Assembly: GCF_900129385.1 (NCBI RefSeq)
Contig: NZ_FQVO01000008.1
Coordinates: 1 to 64,000 of the forward strand
Source: Chryseobacterium takakiae
Lineage (GTDB): Bacteria; Bacteroidota; Bacteroidia; Flavobacteriales; Weeksellaceae
DNA: 64,000 bases
Direction of reading: 5' to 3'
Position numbers and translations under genes: made by a program. Positions 43,926-52,518 of this stretch are shown piece after piece. Below the pieces are notes generated by a model. It was not told where the DNA came from. It saw only the letters and a program-made list of their open reading frames with translations, and did no database searches. Within the stretch, counting starts at the first letter, position 1. The number at the start of each line of letters is the position of its first letter.

Positions 43926-46900
43926 TTAAAATTTAACAGTTGCTCCCAGGATAAATGTCTTTGCAGACGGATAAGTGGTATAATCAATTCCCAGTGACTG
44001 ATTTCCTCCCACCTGCTTATTGGTGTCAACAAGCGGATCATATCCGGAATAATTGGTAATGGTGAATAGATTCTGTGCGCTGATATACAAATTGATACTT
44101 TTCAGGAATTTCAATTGGTTCATATCGAAAGTATAGCCTAATCTTACATTATTCAGGCGAAGAAAATCTGATTTTTCAAGATACAAAGAAGACAGCTGCG
44201 GCTGATTGGTGAAGCTTGCTCCGGATTCGTAAAAACTTTTCAATACGTTTCTGTCTGAAGCTAAATTATTGATGTTAAGATCCAGTGCCGTGTTGTTTAC
44301 CAGATAACCTCCGGTCTGCCCGATAAATGAAAAGGCGAAATCAAACTTTTTATATTTCATGTAAGAATTGATCCCGAAAGTGAAATTTGGAATAGCTCCT
44401 TCAAAGATCTTTCTGTCATTCTGATCGATTCTTCCGTCTGAATTCAGGTCTTCGTAAATGTATTTTCCGTTGGCATCAATTCCCAGGTAATTATACATGT
44501 AAAAAGCTCCCGCTTCATAGCCGTTTCTGTAAATATTGGCCGTAACCCCGGAAAGTCCCGGTCCCGAAACCTCTCCCGAATAAATAGCAGAAACCGGAAG
44601 GTCTTTCACCACATTATTTACCGTTGCCCCGTTTACATCAACATTCCATGTAAAGTTTTCATTTCGGATAACTTCTGAACCCAAAGAAAATTCAAAACCT
44701 TTATTAACGATTTTTGCGTCCACATTTCTCCATACGGTACTGGTTGGACTTAACGGGCTTGAAGGAATATTCAGGATAGGATCTTTTGTAGTTTTATGGT
44801 AATATTCCAATGAACCGTACAATTTGTTTCTCCATAAACTGAAATCTGCCCCGATATTGCTCTGCTCTACCACTTCCCATTTTAGATCAGGATTTACTGT
44901 TCTGTTAATAGAAACTCCGTTAATTAAATTTAAATTAGGATACAAATAATATCCTGAACTCTGTGTAAGAGAAGAACTTGCCTGCGTAATTTTGTTCGGA
45001 ACTTCCTGGTTTCCGGTTTGTCCCCAGCTTCCTCTTAACTTTAACTCATTAATGATTTGGGAATCCTTCAGGAAATTCTCGTTCGAAACCGTCCAGCCCA
45101 CAGCAACCGAAGGGAAATATCCGTATTTGTTGTTATTCCCAAAACGTGTAGAACCATCTGCTCGTAAGGAAGCCGTTAATAAATATTTTTTATCAAAATT
45201 ATAATTAACCCTTCCAAAATAAGACTGCAATTCATTTTCCTGAGCATAGCCCGCACCCGGTACAAAAGCCGTTCCTGAATAGCCCGGATTAATTTCCGGA
45301 GCAATTCCTGTACCCTGAGCTGCAATATCTCTTACTCCGAAATACGTTCCCGTATTTTTGAATTTCTGATATGAGAATCCTCCAAGTACATTGAAATTAT
45401 GCCTGTTGAGGTTAAAATCATACGTCAGATAATGTTCCAAAAGCACATTATAAGAATCCAGATTAGCCTGAACATACATTCCTTTAGGCGTTCTGTCGGT
45501 AACATTTGGATACATGGTTGTATTTCTTTCCGACATGGTTTTATCAACTCCTAAATTGAATTTATAATTAAGTCCCGGTAATATTCTCAACGTTGCTTCC
45601 GTATTTCCCAATATCCTGAAAGTATTGGTTTTATCATTATACACACTCAGTAAATACAAAGGATTGTAGTGAGCGTTCATATTGAAATTGGTGTAGTTTC
45701 CGTTTTCATCGTATACGGAACGGGTAGGATTCGCCATTAGGGCATGGATAATCAGCTGACCGTCTGAACCGGCATTTCCTCCGTTCGGAATTCCTGTTTC
45801 TTTGATGTCACTCGCCGTAAGATTTAGTTTTACCTTTAATCTTTTATTATCGAAGAAAGATTCTTCTGCATTAAGACGAGCCGTTGTTCTCTTAAAGCTG
45901 CTGTTCAAAACAATACCATCCTGATCCATATGAGAAAGGGATGCAAAATAGCTTCCTGTATCCGTCGCTTTCGAGAAGGAAACCGAGTGATTGGATGAAA
46001 CGGCATTTCTGTAAATTTCATCCTGCCAGTCTGTATTTCCGCCGTGATCATATAATTTGTTGATTCCGGCTGCCCTGTATTCATCCGCTGTTAAAAGGTC
46101 AAGCTTTTTAATCACCGAAGAAAAACCTAAATAAGTATCGTAGGTGAAGATTGGCTCTCCTCTTTTTCCTCTTTTTGTCGTTACCAGAACAACCCCGTTT
46201 GATCCTCTTGCTCCATAGATCGCTGCAGCCGAAGCATCTTTTAATACCGTGATGGATTCTATATCAGAAGTATTTAAAAAGTTCAGCGGATTCTTAGCCT
46301 GTACATTTCCTAAACCCACATTCGGGCTTTGTGCACTTACCGGATCGTTATTTAACGGAACACCGTCTACAACGAATAAAGGTGTACTTCCGCTTCTGAT
46401 AGAACCGATTCCTCTGATGGAAACATTTACTCCCGCTCCCGGTTCACCGCTGGTCTGTACAATACGTACCCCTGCGATTTTCCCCTGCATCAGATTATCT
46501 ACAGAAATATTCATTCCTTCTTTGAAGTTCTCAGCTTTTAGTTGGCTGATGGCTCCTGTTAAATCAGATTTTTTCTGAGAGCCGTATCCTACCAGCGTTA
46601 CTTCTTCAATAGCGGTTGTATCTTTTTTTGATTTCAGCTGAATCGAAACTGCAGTTCCTGAAATTTTCGTGGTCTGAATTTCATATCCGTCATAAGAAAT
46701 GGATAAGGTCTGGCCAATATTCGCAGCAATTGTAAAATTCCCGGAATCATCAGTAGTCGCCTGAGCTCCGGTTTCAACAACAGTAACTGTTGCTCCTGCA
46801 ATGGCAGCACCGTCCTGATCCGTTATATTTCCGGTAATGGTTTCGTTCACCTGGAAAGCTGTAATGTGGTTTGCCGAAAGATTTTCTGCGTAGGTCTGAT

Positions 46901-46970
46901 TTGCCAACAGGAAAATCATCGCAACCGGAATTAGTTTTTTAAAACTAAAAGAGTTAATTTTGTGGTACAT
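43926..46970 (-). CDS. SusC/RagA-like TonB-linked outer-membrane transporter
   Basis: 1014 aa from ATG 46970 (MYHKINSFSFKKLIPVAMIF), chosen because it starts the signal peptide; the frame extends to 47033 without useful sequence. After the signal come a CarboxypepD_reg-like domain (about 40-120, ITGNITDQDGAAIAGATVTV), the plug with VTLVGYGSQKKSDLTGAIS, GVRIVQTSGEPGAGVNVSIRG and VLKDASAAAIYGARGSNGVVLVTTK, and a long barrel ending FILGATVKF. It forms the transporter with the downstream SusD. Its leader holds a terminator-like hairpin. Confidence 0.93.
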   Translation of the reverse strand: MYHKINSFSFKKLIPVAMIFLLANQTYAENLSANHITAFQVNETITGNITDQDGAAIAGATVTVVETGAQATTDDSGNFTIAANIGQTLSISYDGYEIQTTKISGTAVSIQLKSKKDTTAIEEVTLVGYGSQKKSDLTGAISQLKAENFKEGMNISVDNLMQGKIAGVRIVQTSGEPGAGVNVSIRGIGSIRSGSTPLFVVDGVPLNNDPVSAQSPNVGLGNVQAKNPLNFLNTSDIESITVLKDASAAAIYGARGSNGVVLVTTKRGKRGEPIFTYDTYLGFSSVIKKLDLLTADEYRAAGINKLYDHGGNTDWQDEIYRNAVSSNHSVSFSKATDTGSYFASLSHMDQDGIVLNSSFKRTTARLNAEESFFDNKRLKVKLNLTASDIKETGIPNGGNAGSDGQLIIHALMANPTRSVYDENGNYTNFNMNAHYNPLYLLSVYNDKTNTFRILGNTEATLRILPGLNYKFNLGVDKTMSERNTTMYPNVTDRTPKGMYVQANLDSYNVLLEHYLTYDFNLNRHNFNVLGGFSYQKFKNTGTYFGVRDIAAQGTGIAPEINPGYSGTAFVPGAGYAQENELQSYFGRVNYNFDKKYLLTASLRADGSTRFGNNNKYGYFPSVAVGWTVSNENFLKDSQIINELKLRGSWGQTGNQEVPNKITQASSSLTQSSGYYLYPNLNLINGVSINRTVNPDLKWEVVEQSNIGADFSLWRNKLYGSLEYYHKTTKDPILNIPSSPLSPTSTVWRNVDAKIVNKGFEFSLGSEVIRNENFTWNVDVNGATVNNVVKDLPVSAIYSGEVSGPGLSGVTANIYRNGYEAGAFYMYNYLGIDANGKYIYEDLNSDGRIDQNDRKIFEGAIPNFTFGINSYMKYKKFDFAFSFIGQTGGYLVNNTALDLNINNLASDRNVLKSFYESGASFTNQPQLSSLYLEKSDFLRLNNVRLGYTFDMNQLKFLKSINLYISAQNLFTITNYSGYDPLVDTNKQVGGNQSLGIDYTTYPSAKTFILGATVKF

Positions 46971-47010
46971 ATCATTAAGTAAGTAATTACATGACGTTAC
47001 ATGCTTGATA

Positions 47011-47039
47011 AAAAGCCGCTGTTGTTGCCGCAACAGTGG
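47011..47039 (-). terminator. Terminator-like hairpin in the susC leader
   Basis: On the minus strand CCACTGTTG (47039-47031) pairs with CAACAGCGG (47024-47016) with one mismatch and is followed by CTTTTTATC. It lies about 45 nt before the susC ATG, between promoter and gene, so it could attenuate susCD transcription. Confidence 0.5.
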
Positions 47040-47205
47040 TTTTCATTTCTGCCCGTCGTTAGTTTTTTATTTCGGGATACAAAGTAAAAACGTTTAACCT
47101 GAAATCATTTTAACATAATATTATCTTAAAATCAATAAAATATCAATTCCTTATTGATTATTTAAAATTGACATTTTTAATTTTCAGACACTTAATAATT
47201 CATCA

Positions 47206-47278
47206 TGTCATAATCATTTACATAATTTTAAAGAACACTTAACATAATATATAAGCCGCCTAACATAAGACTTCATAA
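47206..47278 (+). promoter_or_regulatory. Phased CATAA repeat array before phospholipase C
   Basis: CATAA occurs at 47209, 47221, 47243, 47264 and 47274, that is with steps of 12, 22, 21 and 10 bp, close to multiples of one helical turn. The flanks are similar (TGTCATAA, TTACATAA, TAACATAA twice). Direct repeats with 11-bp steps are the usual form of Pho boxes bound by PhoB-type regulators. Confidence 0.4.
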
Positions 47279-47301
47279 TTTCGCCAAAGAAAATTGAAAC
47301 A

Positions 47302-48369
47302 ATGAAAAAGGTATTTTTCTTAGGATTGTATGTCATATCTATACAAGTTTTCCAGTCACAGACTCAGAATCTTAATAATTTAAAAATAAATCAGATACAG
47401 GTAATTGGTTCACACAACTCTTATAAAAAGGCAATTTTACCGGAAGTATATCATTATCTATCCCAAAAGGACTCATTGAATTTCCTGCCTAGGATTCAAT
47501 ATGAACATATTCCTATTCCTCAACAACTGGATCTGGGTTTAAGAAACCTCGAAATAGACGTTTACGCAGACAGCAAAGGCGGAAAATATGCACACCCTAA
47601 AATTCTGGATCTGGTAAAAACTTCCCTGCCTTTTGATCCGGAAGGTAAAATGAAAAAGCCCGGCTATAAAATGATTCATATTACAGACATTGATTACCAG
47701 ACACAATATTATACATTGGAAGACTGCCTGAAAGATTTAAAAAAATGGTCCGACACGCATCCCGATCATGATCCGGTTTTTATTACCTTGGAACCAAAGG
47801 ATGGAAATGCCAATCAGTTCGGAACAGAACCGGAACATTATACGTCAAAGCTTTTTGATGATCTTGACAACGAGCTTAAAAAATATTTAGGAAAAAATAA
47901 AATCATTACACCGGATGACATCCGCGGTTCTTATACAACGTTGAACGATGCTATTGTTAACAAAAACTGGCCGAAGGTGAAAGATGCGAAAGGCAAGTTT
48001 CTGTTTGTTCTCGACAACAACAGTGAAAACAGGGACCTTTATATGAAAGATCATCCTTCACTCAAGGGCAGAATGATTTTCACCAACTCTGAGCCGGGAA
48101 CGGCTGAATCCGCGATATTGTTCAGAAACGACCCTAATCCCGAAATTGCAGAACTCGTAAAACAAGGATATATCATCAGAACCCGGGCAGATGCAGATAC
48201 GATGGAAGCACGGAAAGAAGATTATTCCAGGTTTGAAAAGGCTAAAGAAAGCGGCGCACAGATCATTACAACAGATTATTATCAGCCAAGCAAACTGTTT
48301 AAATCCAGCTATAAAATCAGTTTTGACAATAATTCTTATGAAAGAAAAAATCCCGTGAACGGAAAATAG
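47302..48369 (+). CDS. Secreted calcium-dependent phosphoinositide-specific phospholipase C
   Basis: 355 aa. A signal peptide (about 1-19, ISIQVFQSQ) implies export. IQVIGSHNSYKKA (about 33-45) has the catalytic His, QLDLGLRNLEIDVYAD (about 77-92) the Glu/Asp metal ligands, and MIHITDIDYQTQYYTLEDCL (about 124-143) the second His. VFITLEPKDG follows, as in the Ca2+-dependent PI-PLC family. It would cleave phosphoinositol or related phospholipids outside the cytoplasm. It diverges from susCD across a regulatory region. Confidence 0.85.
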   Translation: MKKVFFLGLYVISIQVFQSQTQNLNNLKINQIQVIGSHNSYKKAILPEVYHYLSQKDSLNFLPRIQYEHIPIPQQLDLGLRNLEIDVYADSKGGKYAHPKILDLVKTSLPFDPEGKMKKPGYKMIHITDIDYQTQYYTLEDCLKDLKKWSDTHPDHDPVFITLEPKDGNANQFGTEPEHYTSKLFDDLDNELKKYLGKNKIITPDDIRGSYTTLNDAIVNKNWPKVKDAKGKFLFVLDNNSENRDLYMKDHPSLKGRMIFTNSEPGTAESAILFRNDPNPEIAELVKQGYIIRTRADADTMEARKEDYSRFEKAKESGAQIITTDYYQPSKLFKSSYKISFDNNSYERKNPVNGK

Positions 48370-48396
48370 AGCATTTTTACCATTAGATTTATATTG

Positions 48397-48426
48397 AAAA
48401 GGCTTTCAGATCTATGAATGCCTTTT
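48397..48426. terminator. Terminator between convergent phospholipase and acetyltransferase genes
   Basis: AAAAGGC (48397-48403) pairs with GCCTTTT (48420-48426). It overlaps the last codons of the minus-strand gene. Confidence 0.55.
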
Positions 48427-48882
48427 CTGCTTTTTTCGGTAAAGCATTTCCGTGTGTGGAATGTCATCTTCCAGATATTTCTTCCCGGTATCTTCAAAAC
48501 CGAATTCACCATAGAATTTCAATAAATAATCCTGTGCAGAAATTCTGACTTCATCCGTATGGAAACGCGCTTCAATAGCTTCAAGTGCATAGGCTATGAG
48601 CTGTCTCCCCAGATTTTTCCCTCTTCCCTGTTCAGTAGTCAACACTCTTCCAATCGAGGCTTCAGGATATTTTATGTCTTTATCAAAAAGCCGGCAGTTC
48701 GCGAGAATTTCGCCGTCTTTCTCAGCCCAGATATGAACTGCCTTCTGGTCATAATCATCCAGATCAGGATACGGACAGTTCTGCTCTACTACAAAAACAT
48801 TGATTCTTGCTTTTAATACATTGTACAATTCCGGAACAGTAAATTCTTCAAAAGTTTTGATCTTCCAGATAATATTACTCAT
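48412..48882 (-). CDS. elaA: ElaA-type GNAT N-acetyltransferase
   Basis: 156 aa. ELYNVLKARINVFVVEQNCPYPDLDDYD (about 18-45) is the ElaA signature; the acetyl-CoA loop is IGRVLTTEQGRGKNLGRQLI (about 77-96, QGRGKNLG). The acceptor is unknown. Its start overlaps the engB end by 8 bp, so both are probably one operon. Confidence 0.88.
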   Translation of the reverse strand: MSNIIWKIKTFEEFTVPELYNVLKARINVFVVEQNCPYPDLDDYDQKAVHIWAEKDGEILANCRLFDKDIKYPEASIGRVLTTEQGRGKNLGRQLIAYALEAIEARFHTDEVRISAQDYLLKFYGEFGFEDTGKKYLEDDIPHTEMLYRKKQKRHS

Positions 48883-49498
48883 CGAAACTTACATTATTAT
48901 TTGCCAAGAATTCATTGGTTTTTTGAATGAAATCAAGGATTTCATCACAGCCTTCTTTTTTCTCTGCTGAGGTTACATAAATTTCCGGAAGATCTTCCCA
49001 TGTTTTTTGCAGCTCAGTTTTATAATCTTCAACATTTTTTATGGCAGCATTGGGTTTCAGCTTATCTACTTTCGTGAAAACAATGGAAAAAGGAACACCA
49101 CTTTCCCCGCACCATTGGATGAACTCCATATCAATGGCCTGAGGCTTGTGACGGGAATCTACGAGAACAAAAAGATTAACCAGATTTTTTCTGTTCAGAA
49201 TATAGTTGGTAATCAGCTTTTCAAAATCTTTTCTGATTGACTTGGAAACTTTAGCGTACCCATATCCCGGTAAATCCGTAAGATACCAGCTTTCATTCAC
49301 TAAAAAATGGTTGATGAGCTGTGTTTTTCCCGGTGTCTGGGAAGTTTTGGCGAGATCTTTATGATTCATCATCGCATTAATAAGCGAAGATTTTCCAACA
49401 TTGGATCTTCCGATAAAAGCATATTCCGGAATATTGGGTTCCGGGCAGTCCTGCCATTTTCCGCTACTCTTTACGAATGTTGCTGTTTTAATAACCAT
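48875..49498 (-). CDS. engB: Ribosome-biogenesis GTPase EngB/YsxC
   Basis: 207 aa. P-loop GRSNVGKSSLIN (about 32-43), switch TSQTPGKTQLINHF, G3 DLPGYGYAKVSK, G4 TKVDKLK and G5 TSAEK identify the TrmE-Era-type GTPase that helps assemble the large ribosomal subunit. Normal length. First gene before elaA, after a terminator of the preceding hydrolase. Confidence 0.95.
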   Translation of the reverse strand: MVIKTATFVKSSGKWQDCPEPNIPEYAFIGRSNVGKSSLINAMMNHKDLAKTSQTPGKTQLINHFLVNESWYLTDLPGYGYAKVSKSIRKDFEKLITNYILNRKNLVNLFVLVDSRHKPQAIDMEFIQWCGESGVPFSIVFTKVDKLKPNAAIKNVEDYKTELQKTWEDLPEIYVTSAEKKEGCDEILDFIQKTNEFLANNNVSFDE

Positions 49499-49517
49499 TT
49501 TGAAAATATTTTTAAGA

Positions 49518-49550
49518 AAAACAAGCCATTAAGAAGATTCTTAATGGCTT
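49518..49550 (-). terminator. Terminator of the alpha/beta hydrolase gene
   Basis: A 12-bp perfect stem AAGCCATTAAGA (49523-49534) with TCTTAATGGCTT (49539-49550); on the minus strand GTTTTTCT follows. It lies 14 nt after the hydrolase stop. Confidence 0.85.
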
Positions 49551-49563
49551 ATTTATATTTAAT

Positions 49564-50325
49564 TTAAACTTTATCTTTTAACCAGCTGTAGAGAATTTCA
49601 TTGAATTCATCCGGCTTTTCCATCATTGCTGCATGACCACATTGATCAATCCAAAATAAATCTGAATTCGGAATGAACTTGTGCATATCTTCAGCGACTT
49701 CAGGAGGAGTTACATTATCCTGTTTTCCCCAGATCAGGCAGGTTGGTGTAAGAATTTTCGGAAGATCGTGAAGCATATTGTGCTTGATTGCGCTTCTTGC
49801 CAGCATAACGGTTTTAATTCCTTTCATCCTGTCATTGACTACTGAGAAAACTTCGTCAACCAGGTCTTCCGTTGCAATTGCAGGGTCATAGAAAACCTCT
49901 TCCGTTTTTTTCCTGATATAAGAACGGTCATTTTTCCTTGGAAAGCTATCTCCGAAAGTTCTTTCATACAACCCGGAACTTCCAGTGAGAACAAGATTTT
50001 TAATGAGATCCGGCCTTGCTAATGTTAAGATAAGCCCTACATGCCCTCCCATTGAGTTTCCAACAATGGTTACAGGTGCATCTATATGCGTTTCAATAAA
50101 CTTAGCGATATATTTTGCTAATGTTGTAAGATTTGTATTGAGTACCGGCAAATCGTAGATTGGCAACTGGGGAACATATACTTTGAATCCCCTGTCTGAA
50201 AAAAAATCAACCATCTTATCGAAATTGCTTAACCCACCCATTAAACCATGCAACAGCACCAATGGATGTCCTTCTCCCGCCTCAATGAAGGTGTATTTCT
50301 TTTCTTTTTTTGTACTAAATATCAT
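49564..50325 (-). CDS. Alpha/beta hydrolase
   Basis: 253 aa from ATG 50325 (MIFSTKKEKKYTFIEAGEG); the frame runs upstream to 50370 without family sequence. Oxyanion region VLLHGLMGG (about 23-31), nucleophile elbow GNSMGGH (Ser about 89), acidic LIWGKQDNVTPPE and His in QCGHAAMMEKPDEF complete the triad. The family contains esterases, meta-cleavage hydrolases and MenH-like enzymes; it is too general to name a substrate. Monocistronic with its own terminator. Confidence 0.85.
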   Translation of the reverse strand: MIFSTKKEKKYTFIEAGEGHPLVLLHGLMGGLSNFDKMVDFFSDRGFKVYVPQLPIYDLPVLNTNLTTLAKYIAKFIETHIDAPVTIVGNSMGGHVGLILTLARPDLIKNLVLTGSSGLYERTFGDSFPRKNDRSYIRKKTEEVFYDPAIATEDLVDEVFSVVNDRMKGIKTVMLARSAIKHNMLHDLPKILTPTCLIWGKQDNVTPPEVAEDMHKFIPNSDLFWIDQCGHAAMMEKPDEFNEILYSWLKDKV

Positions 50326-50548
50326 AAAATGCCTTAATAAAGCCTTGCAAAAATACAAATTAAACCTCAAAAATATTTTGATAAGCCTAATTTAAAATAA
50401 AAATAATATACCAAACTCTTTTTTAAAGCATTTTTTCTTAACCACTTTGCTATGGCCTAAATAACAGTTTGACAAGAATCAGCATACCAGTTTAGTATAT
50501 AGCTGAAATTCAATCACTAATAAAACTTATCAACATTAAGGCAAAAAG

Positions 50549-50590
50549 TGGGAAAAAGTGGGAACTTTTGGAAATTATTATATAAATTTG
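50549..50590 (+). promoter_or_regulatory. MraZ boxes and dcw promoter
   Basis: TGGGA at 50549-50553 and again at 50559-50563 with a 5-nt spacer form the TGGGN-N5-TGGGN repeat bound by MraZ; a weaker third copy TGGAA starts at 50569, again 10 bp on. A TAAATTTG -7 box (50583-50590) follows and ends 6 nt before the mraZ ATG. Repressor sites thus overlap the promoter, fitting autorepression. Confidence 0.75.
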
Positions 50591-50596
50591 TCCCAA

Positions 50597-51055
50597 ATGA
50601 AAAATTTCATTGGAACATATGAGTGTAAAATCGATGATAAAGGGCGTTTAAAGCTACCTTCTTCTCTGATTAAACAAATGGAAAACTTCGACGACAAAAC
50701 GTTTGTAGTTAAAAGATCCGTGTTCCAATCCTGCCTGGAAGTTTACCCTATGAATGCGTGGGATAAAGTGATGGGCAAAATTAATAAACTAAACAGATTC
50801 ATTAAAAAGAATGCTGATTTCATTAGAATGTTTACGGCAGGTGTAAAAACAGTAGAACTGGACAATGCAGGGAGACTTCAGATTTCAAAAGATTTGGTGA
50901 CTTTCGCAAATCTTCAGAAAGATATTGTAATTACCAGCGCAGGAGAACTCTTCGAAATATGGGACAAAGATGCTTACGAAAAAGTAATTTCCACCAACGA
51001 AGAAGACTTTGCAAATCTTGCCGAAGATGTGATGGGCGCTTTCGATGAAGAATAA
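50597..51055 (+). CDS. mraZ: Division/cell-wall cluster transcriptional repressor MraZ
   Basis: 152 aa from ATG 50597 (MKNFIGTYECKIDDKGRLKLPSSL). Two AbrB-like SpoVT motifs are seen: IDDKGRLKLP near residue 12 and LDNAGRLQIS near 90, separated by a helical linker. MraZ is the DNA-binding repressor of the dcw cluster; its TGGGN boxes lie upstream. The frame opens earlier at 50558, but this ATG starts the conserved domain. It is first gene of the dcw cluster. Confidence 0.95.
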   Translation: MKNFIGTYECKIDDKGRLKLPSSLIKQMENFDDKTFVVKRSVFQSCLEVYPMNAWDKVMGKINKLNRFIKKNADFIRMFTAGVKTVELDNAGRLQISKDLVTFANLQKDIVITSAGELFEIWDKDAYEKVISTNEEDFANLAEDVMGAFDEE

Positions 51056-51101
51056 ACGAAGCTGATTATTAATTAAAAAAGCTAAAAAACACAACTTAGA
51101 C

Positions 51102-51995
51102 ATGTATCATAACCCCGTTTTGTTGAAGCAAAGTGTTGATGATTTGGTGACGAATCCAGACGGAACATACGTGGACTGTACTTTTGGCGGCGGCGGCCAT
51201 TCAAGAGAAATACTGAGCCGGCTCTCCGACAAAGGAAAACTTTTCAGCTTTGATCAGGATCTCGATGCGCTTAAAAACAAGATTGATGACCCAAGATTTA
51301 CATTAATCAATCAGAATTTCAGATTTCTTGAAAACTCTCTGCTGATGCACGGCGTTTCTCAGGTAGATGGTATTCTGGCTGACCTTGGCGTTTCATCCCA
51401 TCAATTTGATGAGGCAGACAGAGGCTTCTCCACAAGAAGCAATGCTCCATTGGATATGAGAATGAACGTGATGCAGAATCTTGATGCCAAAAGAGTTATC
51501 AATGATTATGAAGAGGAAGAGCTTGCGGATATATTTTACCACTACGGTGAGTTGAGAGAAGCAAGAAAGCTGGCACGAGATATTGTGCATCACAGAAAAA
51601 CAAAAAGCATAGAAACAACGGAAGACCTTAAAAAACTTTTCAGCTATATTCCGCCGCATAAGGTAAATAAATTTTATGCCCAGTTATTTCAGGCAATCCG
51701 GATTGAAGTAAACCAGGAGCTGGAAGTCCTGAAAGAAATGCTGCTTCAGGCTTATAACGTTTTAAAACCCGAAGGCAGGCTGGTGGTGATTTCTTACCAT
51801 TCTCTGGAAGACAGACTGGTAAAAAGATTCTTAAAAAACGGAATGTTTGAGGGAGAACCGGAAAGAGATATTTACGGGAATTATAAAAAAGCATTTGAAC
51901 TGGTAAAAAGCAAAGCAATTATCCCGGATGATAAGGAAATTGAAGAAAACTCAAGAGCCAGAAGTGCTAAAATGAGAACAGGAATAAAAGTGTAA
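51102..51995 (+). CDS. rsmH: 16S rRNA (cytosine1402-N4)-methyltransferase
   Basis: 297 aa. S-adenosylmethionine motif VDCTFGGGGHSREIL (about 24-38), then GILADLGVSSHQFD and the C-terminal VISYHSLEDRLVKRF that define RsmH (MraW). It methylates C1402 in the ribosomal P site. Second gene in the cluster, 46 nt after mraZ. Confidence 0.97.
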   Translation: MYHNPVLLKQSVDDLVTNPDGTYVDCTFGGGGHSREILSRLSDKGKLFSFDQDLDALKNKIDDPRFTLINQNFRFLENSLLMHGVSQVDGILADLGVSSHQFDEADRGFSTRSNAPLDMRMNVMQNLDAKRVINDYEEEELADIFYHYGELREARKLARDIVHHRKTKSIETTEDLKKLFSYIPPHKVNKFYAQLFQAIRIEVNQELEVLKEMLLQAYNVLKPEGRLVVISYHSLEDRLVKRFLKNGMFEGEPERDIYGNYKKAFELVKSKAIIPDDKEIEENSRARSAKMRTGIKV

Positions 51996-52152
51996 ATGAA
52001 TGGTGAATGATCAATAGTGAATGAGATTGACGTCCTTGACAGATAGATAAATAATTCCCAACCCCCTTCTCTGGAGAGGTGGCAAAAATTCAAAAGAATT
52101 TTTGACGGGGTGGTCAACACGAGTTAAATAATTAACAAATTAGAAAAAGTCT
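51996..52152 (+). repeat. Spacer with REP-like repeat between rsmH and ftsL
   Basis: An otherwise compact cluster opens a 157-bp gap. It holds GAATG/GTGAATG repeats (51997-52025) and a block from 52056 with CCCCCTTCTCTGGAGAGGTGG followed by the inverted repeat AAAAATTC/GAATTTTT (52084-52091, 52096-52103) and GACGGGGTGG. The block resembles dispersed intergenic repeats of flavobacteria, but a second copy is not in this window. Confidence 0.5.
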
Positions 52153-52518
52153 TTGGCAAAAAGAACAACATATCGTCCTCAAAAGAAACTTACTTTTATA
52201 GACATTATAAAAGGAAATTTCCTGAACCGGGATGAGATCAAGATCCATTACCGGTATTTTCTTTTGTTGTTTGTTCTGATGATGGCCATGATTTACAGCA
52301 ATCATCTGGTTAATAAAAAGATCAAAATTGTTAATGCCTTAAAGGAAGAAACAGAAGAATATAAATCACGAAACGCTTATGCACAAAGCAAGCTGATCAA
52401 AGTAAAAATGGAATCGGAATTGGGGAAAGAAGTCGCCCGGGATTCTTTGATGACCCTGGAAAGCCATCCTCACAAATTGCTCATAAAACTGGATAGTACA
52501 AATGCAAAAACAAAATGA
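52153..52518 (+). CDS. ftsL: FtsL-like divisome protein
   Basis: 121 aa with TTG start (52153). A basic cytoplasmic tail (about 1-30), one transmembrane helix (about 35-53, YFLLLFVLMMAMIYS) and a periplasmic coiled coil rich in Lys/Glu (about 57-105) match FtsL of Bacteroidota, which works with FtsB/FtsQ to activate FtsW-FtsI. Sequence identity in the family is low, so position between rsmH and ftsI is main evidence. It overlaps ftsI by 17 bp. Confidence 0.8.
   Translation: MAKRTTYRPQKKLTFIDIIKGNFLNRDEIKIHYRYFLLLFVLMMAMIYSNHLVNKKIKIVNALKEETEEYKSRNAYAQSKLIKVKMESELGKEVARDSLMTLESHPHKLLIKLDSTNAKTK

Larger units (their letters stand above)
46971..47301. promoter_or_regulatory. Divergent control region of susCD and phospholipase C
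   Basis: This 331-bp region holds, from the susC side, a TTACATG direct repeat (46987-46993, 46997-47003), a hairpin at 47016-47039, a near-consensus minus-strand -7 sequence around 47084, and an inverted repeat AATCAATAA/TTATTGATT (47130-47138, 47151-47159). On the phospholipase side it holds a set of CATAA repeats (47209-47278) and a near-match TAATTTCG at 47276-47283. No gene is seen. Confidence 0.5.

Noticed and set aside
50526..50534. TTATCAACA, one base from a DnaA box
   Set aside because: It is a single imperfect copy without clustered boxes, AT-rich unwinding region or origin-type genes; not an origin.
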